From assembly GCF_000761445.1 (NCBI RefSeq), contig NZ_KN196470.1, positions 1,410,823 through 1,474,822 of the forward strand: a stretch of DNA of 64,000 nucleotides, written 5' to 3'. The stretch comes from Oleiagrimonas soli. Its GTDB lineage: Bacteria; Pseudomonadota; Gammaproteobacteria; Xanthomonadales; Rhodanobacteraceae. The notes below the pieces were generated by a model. The model worked only from the letters and a program-made list of their open reading frames with translations. It was not told where the DNA came from and did not search any database. A program made the position numbers and the translations under genes. This document shows, in pieces, positions 43,201 through 53,821 of this stretch. The number at the start of each line of letters is the position of its first letter. The stretch's first letter is position 1.

Positions 43201-43469
43201 ATGCTGATGCGTCCGGTCGAGCTGGACGAGGAGCTGAAATAGAGCAGGTTGTCGATGCCGGTCAGCTGCTGCTCGATGACCTGGGTGACGCTCTTCTCGA
43301 CCGTTTCCGCGCTGGCGCCGGGATAGCTGGCGCTGATGGTGACCGTCGGCGGCGCGATGTCCGGGTAGGACTCCACGCCGAGGTTGGCGATGGAGATGAT
43401 GCCGCCGATCGAGATCAGGATCGCGATCACCCACGCGAAGATCGGCCGTTCGATGAAGAATTTCGGCAT
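40296..43469 (-). CDS. RND multidrug efflux pump, AcrB/MexB (HAE1) type
   Basis: A 1,057-residue inner-membrane proton/drug antiporter. The N-terminus MPKFFIERPIFAWVIAILIS is that of AcrB. Proton-relay residues are the Asp pair in GIVVDDAIVVIENVERIM and the Lys in AAKNAILIVEFAVEQ; the twelve helices and two large periplasmic loops are complete. Such pumps form a trimer with a periplasmic adaptor and TolC. The adaptor gene lies nine bases upstream; no TolC-type gene and no TetR/MarR regulator are adjacent. Substrates are unknown. Confidence 0.95.
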   Translation of the reverse strand: MPKFFIERPIFAWVIAILISIGGIISIANLGVESYPDIAPPTVTISASYPGASAETVEKSVTQVIEQQLTGIDNLLYFSSSSSSTGRISINLTFADGTDPDIAQVQVQNKVSLATPRLPSEVVQQGVVVAKANSGFLMVVALRSLDNKLDRNALNDVIASRVLDPISRLPGVGSTRQFGSQYAMRIWLNPDKLHGYGLSATQVLDAVRAQNVQFAAGSIGSSPSEPNQGYTATVSAESRFTSPDQFRNIVLRANSDGTTVRLKDVARIQFGPESYGFDSVYNGKATGAFAIQLLPGANALTVAQEVRGKMNELQSSFPQNVDWFVPYDSTSFVKISIDEVVHTLIEAIVLVFLVMLLFLQNFRATLIPTLVIPVALLGTFLGMLILGFTINQLTLFGMVLAIGIVVDDAIVVIENVERIMTEENLPPKEATKKAMIQITGAVVAISVVLAAVFIPSALQGGSVGAIYRQFALTIALSMGFSAFLALSFTPALCASMLQPEHHKPKNILFRKFNAMFERITRTYTHHVGKAIGHAPRWMVVFVLLTILCGFLFTRLPGSFLPQEDQGYAMAIVQLPPGATLQRTNKVMTQMRGILQKDPAVEGVFQISGFSFMGAGENAGMVFMKLKDWSKRDVTAEQFIQRTNGEMATQIHDANVFVVNVPTVQGLGQFGGFDLYLQDRTGKGYEALTQARNILLGKAAQNPALSNVHPNALPDSPQLQLNVDRIKAQSMGLSVSDVYNAIQLMLAPVYVNDFFYEGRVKRVIMQADAPYRMNEDALSHFYTPSSKASDPASGDGMIPLSGVVSAKWFTGPPARSRYNGYSAVEIVGDPAAGYSSGQAMAAIQNIVDNDLPPGFGIDWTGQSYQEIVSGNQAPLLFGLSIIVVFLALAALYESWSIPVSVLLVVPLGVLGAVVAALARSLPNDVYFKVGLITIIGLAAKNAILIVEFAVEQQQAGKSLRDGVVEAARLRLRPILMTSLAFILGVLPLALSTGAGANARHAIGTGVIGGMLFATFFGLLLIPVFYVAIRRLLGDKLDSETEDGPRSGQPHSFDSDPLR

Positions 43470-43478
43470 GGCGGGTCC

Positions 43479-44660
43479 TTAGTGCTTGCCGGCGGTCGGC
43501 GCGTCTTTCGCGGAGTCTTTGGCGGCACTGGGCTTGGCGACCTGCGCGGGTTGCCCCGGCTGCGCGTGGGCCATGCCGGTGACGATCAGGCGCTCGCCCT
43601 TGTCCAGACCCTTGGTCACGATCCAGTGGTTCTGGTACGTGCCGGCCGTGGTCACGCGGTGCAACTCGACCTTGCCGTCCTTGCCCAGCACCAGCACGTA
43701 GGGGCCGCGGGTGTCGCGCTGCAGCGACGGTTCCGGCACCAGGTAGACGTTCTTCAGCGTGCCGAAGGTGACTTTCAGGCGTGCGTACATGCCGGGCAGC
43801 AGCGATTTCTCGGGATTCGGAATCACGCCACGCAGTTCCACCGCGCCGGTGTCGGGATCGACCGTGGTGCCGGAGAAGTCCAGCGTACCTGGCTGGCCAT
43901 AGACGCTGCCGTCGGGCAGGGTCAGGCGCAGCTTGGCCTGGTTGGTGTTGAGCAGACTGGCGTTGCCCTGGGCTTGCGCCTGGCGCAGGCGGTCCAGGTC
44001 GTCCACGCTCATGGTGAAGTTCACGTACAGCGGATCGATCTGGTCGACGGTGGTCAGCAGGGTGGCGCTGCCCTGTCCGACCAGGGCGCCCTCGGTCACC
44101 TGCTGCTTGCCGGCGCGGCCGTCGATCGGCGAGCGCACGGTGGCGTAGCCGAGGTTGATCTTCGCGCTCTCCACGTTGGCCCGCGCCTGCTTCACCGCGG
44201 CGGCGGCGGTGCGCTCGGCGGCCTCGGCGTTGTCCAGGTCGGACTGCGACACGAAGCCCTTCGGCGCCAGTTCGCGTGCGCGGTTCGCGGCCACGTGATT
44301 GTTGGTGTAGTCGGCCTGGGCCGAGGCCAGCGCCGCGCGCGCCGAATCCAGCGTGGCCTGCAGCGGCGCCGGATCGATCTGGAACAGCACCTGGTCCTTG
44401 TGGACCTCGGTGCCCTCGTCGTAGTCGCGCTTCAGCAGCACGCCACTGACCCGCGCGCGCACGTCGGCGCTACGGTAGGCGGACAGCCGACCGACCAGAT
44501 CGCGTATCAGCGGCACGGCCTGCGGTGCGGTGACCTCGACGCCGACTTGCGCCGGCGGCATCTGATGGGCGTTTTGCGACTTGCCGCCACACGCGGCCAG
44601 CAGCGCCGCGGCCAGCAGCGGCGCGAAGATGGAGAGGGTGCGCGAGCACGTCATGTTCAT
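43479..44660 (-). CDS. RND efflux periplasmic adaptor (membrane fusion) lipoprotein
   Basis: A 393-residue AcrA/MexA-type adaptor. The signal peptide ends in LLAACGG, so the mature N-terminus is lipidated. Hairpin, lipoyl and beta-barrel domains follow, with RVSGVLLKRDYDEGTEVHKD and QVLFQIDPAPLQATL in the lipoyl part and RSPIDGRAGKQQVTEGALVG leading into the barrel. The C-terminal tail is Ala/Lys-rich. The ATG at 44660 has AAGGA seven bases upstream. It is the first gene of the pump operon, with nothing regulatory encoded in the 208 bp before it. Confidence 0.94.
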   Translation of the reverse strand: MNMTCSRTLSIFAPLLAAALLAACGGKSQNAHQMPPAQVGVEVTAPQAVPLIRDLVGRLSAYRSADVRARVSGVLLKRDYDEGTEVHKDQVLFQIDPAPLQATLDSARAALASAQADYTNNHVAANRARELAPKGFVSQSDLDNAEAAERTAAAAVKQARANVESAKINLGYATVRSPIDGRAGKQQVTEGALVGQGSATLLTTVDQIDPLYVNFTMSVDDLDRLRQAQAQGNASLLNTNQAKLRLTLPDGSVYGQPGTLDFSGTTVDPDTGAVELRGVIPNPEKSLLPGMYARLKVTFGTLKNVYLVPEPSLQRDTRGPYVLVLGKDGKVELHRVTTAGTYQNHWIVTKGLDKGERLIVTGMAHAQPGQPAQVAKPSAAKDSAKDAPTAGKH

Positions 44661-44868
44661 CGGAAATCCTTGGGCCGAGACACGCATCAGTAGAAAAACA
44701 TCGAGGCCGAAGCGAACCGCGCCCGGTGATGGGGATGTGTTCGAGGTTGGCCCACGGCGAACGATCCGGATGAACGGAGCGTGGCGGCGGCGTTGTGGGC
44801 GCTGGTGCAGGCGGGGACAGGGTTGCGCTCGGGTATACCGGGCAGTTTAAGAATGCGTCCGAAGGGCG

Positions 44869-46659
44869 TCAATCCGTGTCTTTCGTCATAGTCGCGGTTT
44901 CCGCGGCCGCGGCGACCTCGATCCGGTTGCGCCCGGCGTTCTTGGCGCGATAGAGCGCCTGGTCGGCGGCATGCAGCAGCGTGCCCGGCTCGCTGCCCTG
45001 CGTGTCCTGCATGGCCACGCCGATCGAGACCGTGACGGTGCCCAGCAGCGCGCCCTGGTGACGCACCTTCATCGCGGCGACCGCTTGCCGGATGTCCTCG
45101 GCGCGCTGCAGGGCGCTGGCGTGTTCGACTTCCGGCAGGATCAACACGAATTCCTCGCCGCCGTAGCGGCAGGCGATGTCCTCGGCGCGCATGTTGTCGC
45201 GCAGCACCGCCGCGAACTGCTGCAGCAGTTCGTCGCCGGCGTCGTGACCGTGGGTGTCGTTGAAGCGCTTGAAGTGATCCATGTCCAGCATCATCACCGC
45301 CACGCTGCGTCCGTGGCGGCGGCTGCGCAGCAGTTCCCGGTTCAGCGAGACTTCCAGGTAGCGCCGGTTGAACAGCCCCGTGAGCGGATCGCGGATAGAC
45401 TGGATGCGCAGCGTCTCCTGCAGCTTCAGGTTGCCCAGCATGAGGCCGAGCTGTTCGCCCAGGGTCACGGCCAGGTCATGCTCCTCGGCATGCATCTCGC
45501 CGATATGCTGGATATGCAGCACGCCCAGCGTCTCGCCCTGCGTCAGCAGCGGAATGCACAGCCATGTGACGTCGGCGTCCTCGGCCTGTTCGGGCTTCAG
45601 ATGCGTGCAGCGGATCTTCACGCGCGTGTCCGTGCCCGGATAGGGCTGACCGCGGCGCAGCGCCAAGCAGTCGTCGGGCGTGAATACGGCCTCGCTGTGG
45701 ATTCGCAGGCGCCCCCATTCGGCCACTTTCTCGGCCAGATTGCGCGAGGCGTTGATCAGCGCCACGACGCCGGCGGTGTCGGGCAGCATGTCTTCCAGGC
45801 TCGGCGGGAGAATGTGCAGCGCCTCGCGGATGCTGCGGCAGTTCTGCAGGGATTCGCTGAGCAGATGCAGGCGATGCATGCGGTCGGCCAGACCGCGCGA
45901 CTCCTCCAGCGCTTCGGCCAGTTGCGCGTAGGCGGCGGCCAGTTCGTCGTTCGAGCGCAGGCGGATGCGCTGTTCGCGGATGACCAGAATGACCGCGCTG
46001 ACCAGCAGGAAGACGCCGGACAGCAGGCAGGCCACGGTGAACCAGGTCGCCAGCGTGGCGGAGTGCAGGCGCTGGGCCTCGTGCTCGCTGAGCAGTTTCT
46101 GTTCGACCGCCTCCATGGCCGCGATGTGCGCGGCGATCGGATGCGTCGATTGTGCCGACAGCTGCGCGCGCATCGACTGACGGGCGGCGTCCGCGCCGCC
46201 CCGGTGATAGGACGACATCACGTGCCGCATGTCCGCGATCCGGGTCAGCAGCATGCTGCGCAGCTTCAAGGCGCGCGCATGCTGTTGCGGACTGTCGATG
46301 GTCATCTGCACCAGAAGCGCGCTGCTGGCATCGATGTCGGGGAGCTGGGCGAAGAAGATGTCCAACTGGTCGGTGTCGCTGGTCAGCAGGTAGCCGCGCA
46401 GCCCCGATTCGGCGCTGCGCAGCGCATGGCCGGTGCGCAGCAGTTGTTCCTGAACCTGGTAGGAGTGGCGAGTCCAGCCGTTGTATTCGCGGTAGGTGTG
46501 GGCGTTGATGGCGACGATGGAAGCCAGTCCGAGTACCAGCGCGATGGCGGCGATGGCGATCAGAACGAGACGGCGACGGAAGCGTCGGGAACGCCCATGC
46601 GCCATCAGCAGCGAGGGCAATGCTGGATCAGCCGGGGGCTGCGGAGCTATCCTTGCCAT
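44869..46659 (-). CDS. CHASE3-GAF-GGDEF diguanylate cyclase
   Basis: A 596-residue sensor enzyme. Membrane helices at about 30-50 and 210-230 flank a periplasmic CHASE3-like domain (SAESGLRGYLLTSDTDQL). A GAF-like domain (about 270-420) contains VTWLCIPLLTQGETLGVLHI. The GGDEF domain starts near SIRDPLTGLFNRRYLE and has the intact catalytic GGEEF (500-504) with an inhibitory RxxD site five residues earlier (RAED). It should therefore make c-di-GMP under product inhibition. The ATG at 46659 was preferred to the ATG at 46710. No partner gene is adjacent; the FimX-like protein at 15 kb is a possible receptor. Confidence 0.9.
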   Translation of the reverse strand: MARIAPQPPADPALPSLLMAHGRSRRFRRRLVLIAIAAIALVLGLASIVAINAHTYREYNGWTRHSYQVQEQLLRTGHALRSAESGLRGYLLTSDTDQLDIFFAQLPDIDASSALLVQMTIDSPQQHARALKLRSMLLTRIADMRHVMSSYHRGGADAARQSMRAQLSAQSTHPIAAHIAAMEAVEQKLLSEHEAQRLHSATLATWFTVACLLSGVFLLVSAVILVIREQRIRLRSNDELAAAYAQLAEALEESRGLADRMHRLHLLSESLQNCRSIREALHILPPSLEDMLPDTAGVVALINASRNLAEKVAEWGRLRIHSEAVFTPDDCLALRRGQPYPGTDTRVKIRCTHLKPEQAEDADVTWLCIPLLTQGETLGVLHIQHIGEMHAEEHDLAVTLGEQLGLMLGNLKLQETLRIQSIRDPLTGLFNRRYLEVSLNRELLRSRRHGRSVAVMMLDMDHFKRFNDTHGHDAGDELLQQFAAVLRDNMRAEDIACRYGGEEFVLILPEVEHASALQRAEDIRQAVAAMKVRHQGALLGTVTVSIGVAMQDTQGSEPGTLLHAADQALYRAKNAGRNRIEVAAAAETATMTKDTD

Positions 46660-46940
46660 CTCGATCCGCCTCCCATGCGCTTTGGCAGGGCAGGCGGGCC
46701 CCTCATGCACAGCCTGGGTAAGCGATCTGGATCATGTCCCGTAGCCAGCGTTTTTCGCAGCCATCGGACGCGCCGTCGTTGCCGCCGCAGCCCCAGTCCC
46801 TGGGCCGTCGAACCGTAGTGGCTGTTTCCGGTGAACATGCGCTCACAGTGTCCTGTCGTTTGCGCGCGTTCCGTGCGCCGGATCGCATTGCTCCCTTCAG
46901 ATCCGCATCCCTTACCTAGCTTCCTAAAGCAGAATTGACC

Positions 46941-49900
46941 ATGAATCAAGCCAAGCACATGGAAGTTGACCGCTTCCTGGGTCAAGTCCGTGAACATGTC
47001 GAACACCTGACTGCCCGTTCCGGAGACGTCGTTCCCGCACAGATGAGCGTGCTCGTGGACGGATTCTTTTCGCGCATGGCGCAGATCGACCGCGATCAGC
47101 ACGCGCCCGAGGAATGGGCGGCGCTGCTGGTGGAACTGTACGGTTTCATGCGCCAGCGGCCGCATCATGGCCGTGCGCATCTGCGCATCTTCAATCCGGA
47201 GCGCGAGCAGGCCGGCTGGGGCGGGCTGCGCACCACCGTGCAGGTGGTCACCGACGACATGCCGTTCCTGGTCGATACGCTGACCATGGTCGTCGCGCGC
47301 GCCGAACTGGAGGTGCACATGGTGGTGCACCCGGTGTTCGCCGTGCATCGCGACGAGTCCGGCACGCTGCAGGAGATCAGTAGCGAAGGCGTGGACCAGG
47401 CGCATGAATCGGTCATGCATCTGGAGATCGATCGTCTGGCCGATGACGAGGCCTGCAAACGTCTGCGCGAGGACCTGGAAGCATCGCTGGCCGATGTGCG
47501 TCTCGCGGTCGAGGACTGGCGCAGCATGCGCGACATGATGCTCGACATCGCCGAGCAGCTGCCGCGCCGCGAACTGCCGCTGGACGAAGCCGCGGTGTCC
47601 GAGGCGCAGGCTTTCCTGCAATGGGCGGCGGACGACAACTTCACCTTCCTCGGCTATCGCGAGTACGAGGTCGCCGATGTCGACGGCGACGAAGTCCTGC
47701 GCACGGTCAAGGATTCGGGGCAGGGCATTCTGCGCGACGACAGCCGCGCCACCGCGCCGCGTTCGCTGAAGACGCTGGTGGCCTCGCGGCTGCCGCAGTC
47801 GGGTGCGATGGACGCGATCATCCTGACCAAGACCAATGCCCGCTCGCGCGTGCACCGCCCGGGTTACATGGACTACATCGGCGTGCTGCGTTTCGACGCC
47901 GAGGGCCGTCCGGTCGCCGAGCAGCGCTTCCTCGGCCTGTTCACCTCCACGGCGTACACCAAGCGCCCGCAGGAGATGCCGCTGGTGCGCCTGAAGTACG
48001 AGTCGGTGATGCGCCGTTCCGGCCTGCGCCGCGACGCCTACTCCGGCAAGGCGCTGCGCCACATCCTTGAGACGCTGCCGCGCGACGAACTGTTGCAGGG
48101 TTCGCCCGACGAGCTGTTCGACGTCGCCATGGGCGTGCTGGAACTGAAGGAGCGTGCGCGTGCGCGCCTGTTCGTGCGCCGCGACCAGTACGGTCGTTTC
48201 TTCTCCTGCCTGGCGTTCATTCCGCGTCAGCGCTTCAACACCACGGTGCGTCATCGTCTGGAGCGCATGCTGTGCGAGTCGCTGGACGGCGAGTCGCTCG
48301 ATTCCAGCGTGCTGATGGGCGAGGCCGCACTGGCGCGCCTGCATGTCGTGGTGCGCCCGAAACCCGGCGACGTGCCGAGCTTCGACACCGCCGCGCTGGA
48401 AGAAGAGCTGGTCGGCATCGTGCGCAACTGGCAGGACGACCTGCGCGACAGTCTGGTGCACGAGCTCGGCGAAGCCGAGGGCATGGCGCTGGCGAACCGT
48501 TACGGCGCCGCGCTGCCGGCCGGCTACATCGAGGAAGTGTCCGCCGATGTCGCCGCCGCCGACGTGCAGGCGCTGGCGCAGCTGGACGACGACCAGGCCG
48601 TGCGCATGTCGTTCTACCGGCCGCAGCAGCAGCCGGATCAGCTGCGCTTCAAGGTCTACCGTCGCGGTGTCGACATTCCGCTGTCGGACATGCTGCCGCA
48701 GCTGGAGAACCTCGGCCTGCGCGTGCTCACCGAGCATGTCTACGACATGCGCGTGGACGACGTGCGCCTGTTCATCCAGGATTTCGAGGTGCGCGCCGAC
48801 GGCGACCTGCTGTTCCCGGTCGATCAGGTCGGCGGTCATTTCGAAGACGCCTTCGAGAACGTGTGGCGCGGCAACGCCGAAAGCGACGGCTTCAACCGTC
48901 TGGTGCTCGGCGCGCTGTTGCACTGGCGTCAGGTCGCCATGCTGCGCGGCTACTGCAAGTACCTGCAGCAGGTCGGCATCGCCTTCTCGCAGAGCTACAT
49001 GGAGGAGACGCTGAACCGCTATCCCGGCATCGCCAATCTGCTGGTGGAGCTGTTCAACGCCAAATTCGACCCGCGCCGCGAGACGCGCAGCGAGGACGAG
49101 CTGGCCGCGCACGAGGGACAGCTGCGCCGCGAGATGGAAACGCTGGTGCCGGCATCGCTCAGCGGCGACCGTGCGGCGTTCATCGACCGCGTGGTCGGCG
49201 CGCTGCGTCTGGGTCGCGACGAGCAGATCGATGCCTACTGGCAGGCCATCAAGGTGCTGCTGGACGACGTCGCCAGTCTCGATGACGAGCGCATCATCAA
49301 GAGCTACATGGACGTGATCCGCGCGACCCTGCGCACGGGTTACTTCCAGCGTCCGGACGGCGCCGCGCGTCACTACATCAGCTTCAAGTTCGATTCCTCG
49401 CTGGTGCCCGACGCGCCCAAGCCGGTGCCGTACCGCGAAATCTTCGTCTACGGCCCGCGCGTGGAAGGCATCCATCTGCGCTTCGGCGCGGTCGCTCGCG
49501 GCGGCCTGCGCTGGTCGGACCGTCGCGAGGACTTCCGCACCGAGGTGCTGGGTCTGGTCAAGGCGCAGATGGTCAAGAACACCGTCATCGTGCCGGTCGG
49601 CTCGAAGGGCGGCTTCTTCGTCAAGCAGCCGCCCGAGAGCGGCGAGCGCGAGGCGATCCAGGCCGAGGGCGTGGCTTGCTACCGCATGTTCATCGAAGGT
49701 CTGCTGGACATCACCGACAACCTCGTCGACGGCAAGGTCGTGCCGCCGCAGGATGTGGTCCGTCACGATGCCGACGATCCGTACCTGGTCGTGGCTGCCG
49801 ACAAGGGCACCGCGACGTTTTCCGACATCGCCAACGGCATCGCCGTCGATCACGGCTTCTGGCTCGGCGACGCCTTTGCCTCGGGCGGCTCGAACGGCTA

Positions 49901-51902
49901 CGACCACAAGGGCATGGGCATCACCGCCAAGGGCGCGTGGGAGTCGGTCAAGCGCCACTTCCGTGCGCTGGGCCGCGACTGCCAGAGCGAGGACTTCACC
50001 TGCGTCGGCGTCGGCGACATGTCCGGCGACGTGTTCGGCAACGGCATGCTGTTGTCGCGTCATATCCGCCTGCTGGCCGCGTTCGACCATCGCCACATCT
50101 TCCTCGATCCGGATCCGGATGCGGCCACGTCCTTCGCCGAGCGCGAGCGCATGTTCAAGCTGCCGCGTTCGAGCTGGGAGGACTACGACAAGAACCTGAT
50201 CTCCGAGGGCGGCGGCGTATGGCCGCGTTCGGCGAAGTCGATCCCGGTGTCCGAGCCGGTGCGCAAGGCGCTGGGTCTGCGCAACGACGTCGAGCAGCTT
50301 TCGCCCAACGAGCTGATGAACGCGATCCTCAAGGCGCCGGCCGACCTGCTGTGGAACGGCGGCATCGGCACCTATGTGAAGGCCTCCAGCGAGACGCATG
50401 CCGACGCCGGCGACCGCGCCAACAACGCACTGCGCATCGACGGCAACGCGCTGCGCTGCAAGGTGGTGGGCGAGGGCGGCAACCTGGGCCTGACCCAGAA
50501 GGGCCGCATCGAGGCCGCGCTCAACGGCGTGCTGCTGAACACCGACTTCATCGACAACTCGGCGGGCGTGGACACGTCCGACCACGAGGTCAACATCAAG
50601 ATCCTGCTGGGCGATGCCGTGCATCGCGGCGAGCTCGACACCGACGGTCGCAACCAGCAGCTGGCGGCGATGACCGACGAAGTCGAGCGCCTGGTGCTGT
50701 GGGACAACTACCGCCAGAACTACGCCATCACCCTGATGGAACACATGGCGGCCAAGCGCATCGGCTCGATGGCGCACTTCATCCGCACGCTGGAAGCCGA
50801 AGGCCTGCTCGACCGCCAGGTCGAGTCGCTGCCCAGCGACGCCGAGCTGACCGAGCGCAAGACGCGTGGCCTGGGCCTGACCCGGCCCGAGCTGTCGGTG
50901 CTGCTGTCGTACGACAAGCTGAAGCTGTTCCAGCAGCTGCTGGATTCGGACGTGCCGGAAGATCCGTACCTGTCGCGCGAGCTGGCCCGTTACTTCCCCG
51001 AGCCGCTGCGCACGCCGTACGCCGAACACATGCAGCGTCATCGCCTGAAGCGCGAGATCATCGCCACCGCGGTGACCAATTCGACCATCAACCGCATGGG
51101 CGCGACCTTCATGATGCGCATGGCCGAGGACACCGGCCAGTCGCCCGCGGCGATCGCCAAGGCCTTCACCGCGGCCCGCGAGATGCTCGAAGCGCGCGCA
51201 CTGTGGGCCGACATCGAGGCGATGGACGGCAAGGTTTCCGAAGACACCCAGATCGACGCCATGTTGCACATCTGGGGCCTGCTGCGGCACCTGACCCGCT
51301 GGCTGCTGACCCGTCCCGGCGGCACGCTGGACATCGCTGCCAATGTCGAACGCTACCATCCCAGCATGCGCGCGCTGCGCGAGGCGCTGCCGGGCGCGCT
51401 GACGCCGACCGGCCGTTCCGATTTCGAGGCCGGGCAGGAGAAATGGGAAGGTCTGGGCATGCCCGCCGACCTGGCTTTGCGCCTGGCGCGGATTCCGCTG
51501 CTGCGTTCGAGTCTGGACATGGCCGAGGTGTCGGTGCAGAGCGACAAGCCGGTCGAGCAGGTCGCCAGCGTGTTCTTCGGGCTGGCCGGCGCGCTGGATC
51601 TGGACTGGCTGCGCGGGCAGATCGAGGCGCTGCCGGTTGAGAGCAGTTGGCACGCACAGGCGCGCGGTTCGCTGCTGGAAGAACTGAGCCAGCAGCATCG
51701 CGCCCTGTCGGCGCAGGTGCTGAGCTTCGCCGGCGACCGTCGCGGCGCGGACGCGGTGGCGGCGTGGCTGGATCGCGACGATGCGACGCTGCGGCACACG
51801 CGCGCCATGCTGGCCGACATCCTGACCCAGAACGCGGACTATCCGATCGCCTCGGTGGCGGTGCGTCGCCTGGCGCAGCTGGCGCAGATGCCGCTCCACT
51901 GA
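46941..51902 (+). CDS. gdhB: NAD-specific glutamate dehydrogenase, 180-kDa class
   Basis: A 1,653-residue GDH of the large class first described in Streptomyces and Pseudomonas, which converts glutamate to 2-oxoglutarate with NAD. N-terminal ACT-like regulatory regions ([16 protein letters not shown] near 105-120) precede the catalytic core (about 700-1200). The core contains [49 protein letters not shown] and [19 protein letters not shown] helical C-terminal part completes it. The ATG at 46941 follows an in-frame TTG at 46935 that has no support. It is separated from nadK by 40 bp, an apt pairing of an NAD-using and an NADP-making enzyme. Confidence 0.95.
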   Translation: MNQAKHMEVDRFLGQVREHVEHLTARSGDVVPAQMSVLVDGFFSRMAQIDRDQHAPEEWAALLVELYGFMRQRPHHGRAHLRIFNPEREQAGWGGLRTTVQVVTDDMPFLVDTLTMVVARAELEVHMVVHPVFAVHRDESGTLQEISSEGVDQAHESVMHLEIDRLADDEACKRLREDLEASLADVRLAVEDWRSMRDMMLDIAEQLPRRELPLDEAAVSEAQAFLQWAADDNFTFLGYREYEVADVDGDEVLRTVKDSGQGILRDDSRATAPRSLKTLVASRLPQSGAMDAIILTKTNARSRVHRPGYMDYIGVLRFDAEGRPVAEQRFLGLFTSTAYTKRPQEMPLVRLKYESVMRRSGLRRDAYSGKALRHILETLPRDELLQGSPDELFDVAMGVLELKERARARLFVRRDQYGRFFSCLAFIPRQRFNTTVRHRLERMLCESLDGESLDSSVLMGEAALARLHVVVRPKPGDVPSFDTAALEEELVGIVRNWQDDLRDSLVHELGEAEGMALANRYGAALPAGYIEEVSADVAAADVQALAQLDDDQAVRMSFYRPQQQPDQLRFKVYRRGVDIPLSDMLPQLENLGLRVLTEHVYDMRVDDVRLFIQDFEVRADGDLLFPVDQVGGHFEDAFENVWRGNAESDGFNRLVLGALLHWRQVAMLRGYCKYLQQVGIAFSQSYMEETLNRYPGIANLLVELFNAKFDPRRETRSEDELAAHEGQLRREMETLVPASLSGDRAAFIDRVVGALRLGRDEQIDAYWQAIKVLLDDVASLDDERIIKSYMDVIRATLRTGYFQRPDGAARHYISFKFDSSLVPDAPKPVPYREIFVYGPRVEGIHLRFGAVARGGLRWSDRREDFRTEVLGLVKAQMVKNTVIVPVGSKGGFFVKQPPESGEREAIQAEGVACYRMFIEGLLDITDNLVDGKVVPPQDVVRHDADDPYLVVAADKGTATFSDIANGIAVDHGFWLGDAFASGGSNGYDHKGMGITAKGAWESVKRHFRALGRDCQSEDFTCVGVGDMSGDVFGNGMLLSRHIRLLAAFDHRHIFLDPDPDAATSFAERERMFKLPRSSWEDYDKNLISEGGGVWPRSAKSIPVSEPVRKALGLRNDVEQLSPNELMNAILKAPADLLWNGGIGTYVKASSETHADAGDRANNALRIDGNALRCKVVGEGGNLGLTQKGRIEAALNGVLLNTDFIDNSAGVDTSDHEVNIKILLGDAVHRGELDTDGRNQQLAAMTDEVERLVLWDNYRQNYAITLMEHMAAKRIGSMAHFIRTLEAEGLLDRQVESLPSDAELTERKTRGLGLTRPELSVLLSYDKLKLFQQLLDSDVPEDPYLSRELARYFPEPLRTPYAEHMQRHRLKREIIATAVTNSTINRMGATFMMRMAEDTGQSPAAIAKAFTAAREMLEARALWADIEAMDGKVSEDTQIDAMLHIWGLLRHLTRWLLTRPGGTLDIAANVERYHPSMRALREALPGALTPTGRSDFEAGQEKWEGLGMPADLALRLARIPLLRSSLDMAEVSVQSDKPVEQVASVFFGLAGALDLDWLRGQIEALPVESSWHAQARGSLLEELSQQHRALSAQVLSFAGDRRGADAVAAWLDRDDATLRHTRAMLADILTQNADYPIASVAVRRLAQLAQMPLH

Positions 51903-51942
51903 GTTAAGCTCGGACAGGTTGCCGCTGACCGGACCGTTGTCG

Positions 51943-52701
51943 ATGCAGATCGCGATCGTCGCCAGTCAGGCGCCGGCCGCCCGCGAGGCGGCCGAGCACC
52001 TGCTAGCGCAGTATGGTTCCGTGTCGCCGCACGAGGCCGACGTTATCGTCGCCCTCGGCGGCGACGGTTTCATGCTGCGCACGCTGCACCAGTACCTCGA
52101 CCTGGGCAAGCCGTTCTACGGCATGAAGCTGGGCCGGGTGGGTTTCCTGATGAACCAGTACCGCGACAACGACCTGGAGTCGCGCCTGGCGCGCGCGCAT
52201 CCGGCCGTGCTGCATCCGCTGGAAATGCGTGCGACCACGGCAGACGGCGAGGAGTGCGTCGAGCTGGCCTTCAACGAAGTCTCGCTGCTGCGCCAGAGCA
52301 ATCAGGCGGCGCACCTGCGCATCACCCTGAACGGCGACGAGAAGCTCGACGAACTGGTGTGCGACGGCATCCTGGTCTCCACGCCGGCCGGTTCGACGGC
52401 CTACAACCTGTCGGCGCACGGTCCGATTCTGCCGCTGGACGCCAATGTGCTGGCGCTGACGCCGATCAGCCCGTTTCGTCCGCGGCGCTGGCGCGGCGCG
52501 ATTCTGCCGTACACGACCCGCGTCGGCCTGCGCAGCCTCGACCCGGACAAGCGCCCGATCAGCGCCACGGCCGACTATCACGAAGTGCGCAACGTGCTGA
52601 GCGTGGAAGTGCGTCAGTCCGGCCAGCACGCGGTGCGTCTGCTGTTCGATCCCGAACACAATCTCGAACAGCGCATCCTCGACGAGCAATTCCTGCTCTG
52701 A
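51943..52701 (+). CDS. nadK: NAD kinase
   Basis: A 252-residue NAD kinase. The phosphate-binding GGDG lies at 39-42 ([11 protein letters not shown]), followed by NEVSLLRQ, the NE/D motif that binds NAD, and [20 protein letters not shown]. It is shorter than the E. coli enzyme (292 residues) because the N-terminal Rossmann half is minimal, as is usual in Xanthomonadales. The ATG at 51943 leads straight into the first strand; it follows the large GDH gene. Confidence 0.95.
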   Translation: MQIAIVASQAPAAREAAEHLLAQYGSVSPHEADVIVALGGDGFMLRTLHQYLDLGKPFYGMKLGRVGFLMNQYRDNDLESRLARAHPAVLHPLEMRATTADGEECVELAFNEVSLLRQSNQAAHLRITLNGDEKLDELVCDGILVSTPAGSTAYNLSAHGPILPLDANVLALTPISPFRPRRWRGAILPYTTRVGLRSLDPDKRPISATADYHEVRNVLSVEVRQSGQHAVRLLFDPEHNLEQRILDEQFLL

Positions 52702-52870
52702 GCAGGGCGCTGCGCTCGCGATCGGCGGTGCGGCGCACTACACTTCCCGACGTGCCAGACAGCGTGCGAGGAAGCATCGCAGGATTGGCGTCGTTCACGA
52801 AGGCCAGCGCCCGTCGAGCGCATCCGTGCTGCCCGCGCCGCATGGCCCCACTCATCCAGCAGGACCGCTC

Positions 52871-53809
52871 TTGAGTCAGTCACCCAACGCCCATTCCGCG
52901 ACCTCGGTCCGCGACGACCGCCTGATGGTGGCGATTTCCTCGCGTGCGCTGTTCGATCTGGGCGACAGTCACGAGTTGTTCGAGCGCGAGGGGCTGGACG
53001 CCTACCGCAGCTTCCAGATCGAGCACGAGAACGACATTCTGGCACCCGGCGTGGCGTTTCCGCTGGTGCAGAAACTGCTCGGCCTGAATGCGTTGAGCGG
53101 CGACAAGCCGCCCGTGGAAGTGATCCTGCTGTCGCGCAATTCCGGCGACACCGGGCTGCGCATCTTCAATTCGATCCAGCACTACGGGCTGAACATCGCC
53201 CGCGCCGCCTTCACCAGCGGCGCGCCGACCTCGGACTACATCCGCCCGTTCGGCGCCGACCTGTTCCTGTCGGCCAACGCCGAGGACGTGGGCCGGGCGC
53301 TGCGCGCGGGCGTTGCCGCGGCGACGATCCTGCCGTCGACCGCGCCGCCGCGGGTCAGCGAGCAGCTGCGCATCGCCTTCGACGGCGACGCGGTGATCTT
53401 CGGCGACGAAGGCGAGCGCGTGTCGCGCGAGGAGGGGCTCGAAGCCTTTCATCGCAGCGAGACCGAGCGCGCCGAAGAACCGCTTTCGGTGGGACCGTTC
53501 CGCGGTTTCCTGGCGGCCCTGCATCGGTTGCAGGCGGCATTTCCGGCCGAGGATTCGCCGATCCGCACTGCGCTGGTCACGGCGCGCTCGGCGCCGGCGC
53601 ACAAGCGCGTGATCCTCACCCTGCGCCGCTGGGGCGTGCGCATCGACGAGGCGCTGTTTCTGGGCGGACGCGACAAGGGGCCGTTTCTGGATGCCTTCGG
53701 CGCCGACATCTTCTTCGACGATTCGCCGGCCAACGTGGAGTCCACGCGCCGCCACGTGGCGACGGGACATGTGCCGCACGGCGTCTCGAACACGGAAGAA
53801 GACGCCTGA
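52871..53809 (+). CDS. Cytosolic 5'-nucleotidase (NT5C1-like)
   Basis: A 312-residue protein of the 5-nucleotidase family (Pfam type PF06189), which hydrolyses nucleoside 5'-monophosphates in the cytoplasm. The start VAISSRALFDLGDSHELFE, the central VILLSRNSGDTGLRIFNSIQ and the late DIFFDDSPANVEST, which bears the HAD-like acidic pair, are typical. Translation probably starts at a TTG (52871) that has AGGA six bases upstream; an ATG at 52826 would give an extra, unconserved lead. It ends 12 bp from the convergent peptidase gene. Confidence 0.88.
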   Translation: MSQSPNAHSATSVRDDRLMVAISSRALFDLGDSHELFEREGLDAYRSFQIEHENDILAPGVAFPLVQKLLGLNALSGDKPPVEVILLSRNSGDTGLRIFNSIQHYGLNIARAAFTSGAPTSDYIRPFGADLFLSANAEDVGRALRAGVAAATILPSTAPPRVSEQLRIAFDGDAVIFGDEGERVSREEGLEAFHRSETERAEEPLSVGPFRGFLAALHRLQAAFPAEDSPIRTALVTARSAPAHKRVILTLRRWGVRIDEALFLGGRDKGPFLDAFGADIFFDDSPANVESTRRHVATGHVPHGVSNTEEDA

Positions 53810-53821
53810 TCTTATTTCCTT

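Noticed and set aside
41133..44693. A 1,186-codon open frame on the plus strand across the RND genes
   Set aside because: It is antisense to two complete, recognised genes and reads as His/Gln/Arg-rich nonsense.
46647..51899. A 1,750-codon open frame on the minus strand under the GDH gene
   Set aside because: It mirrors the plus-strand codon bias of a GC-rich gene, has no domain or start context, and the plus frame is a complete known enzyme.
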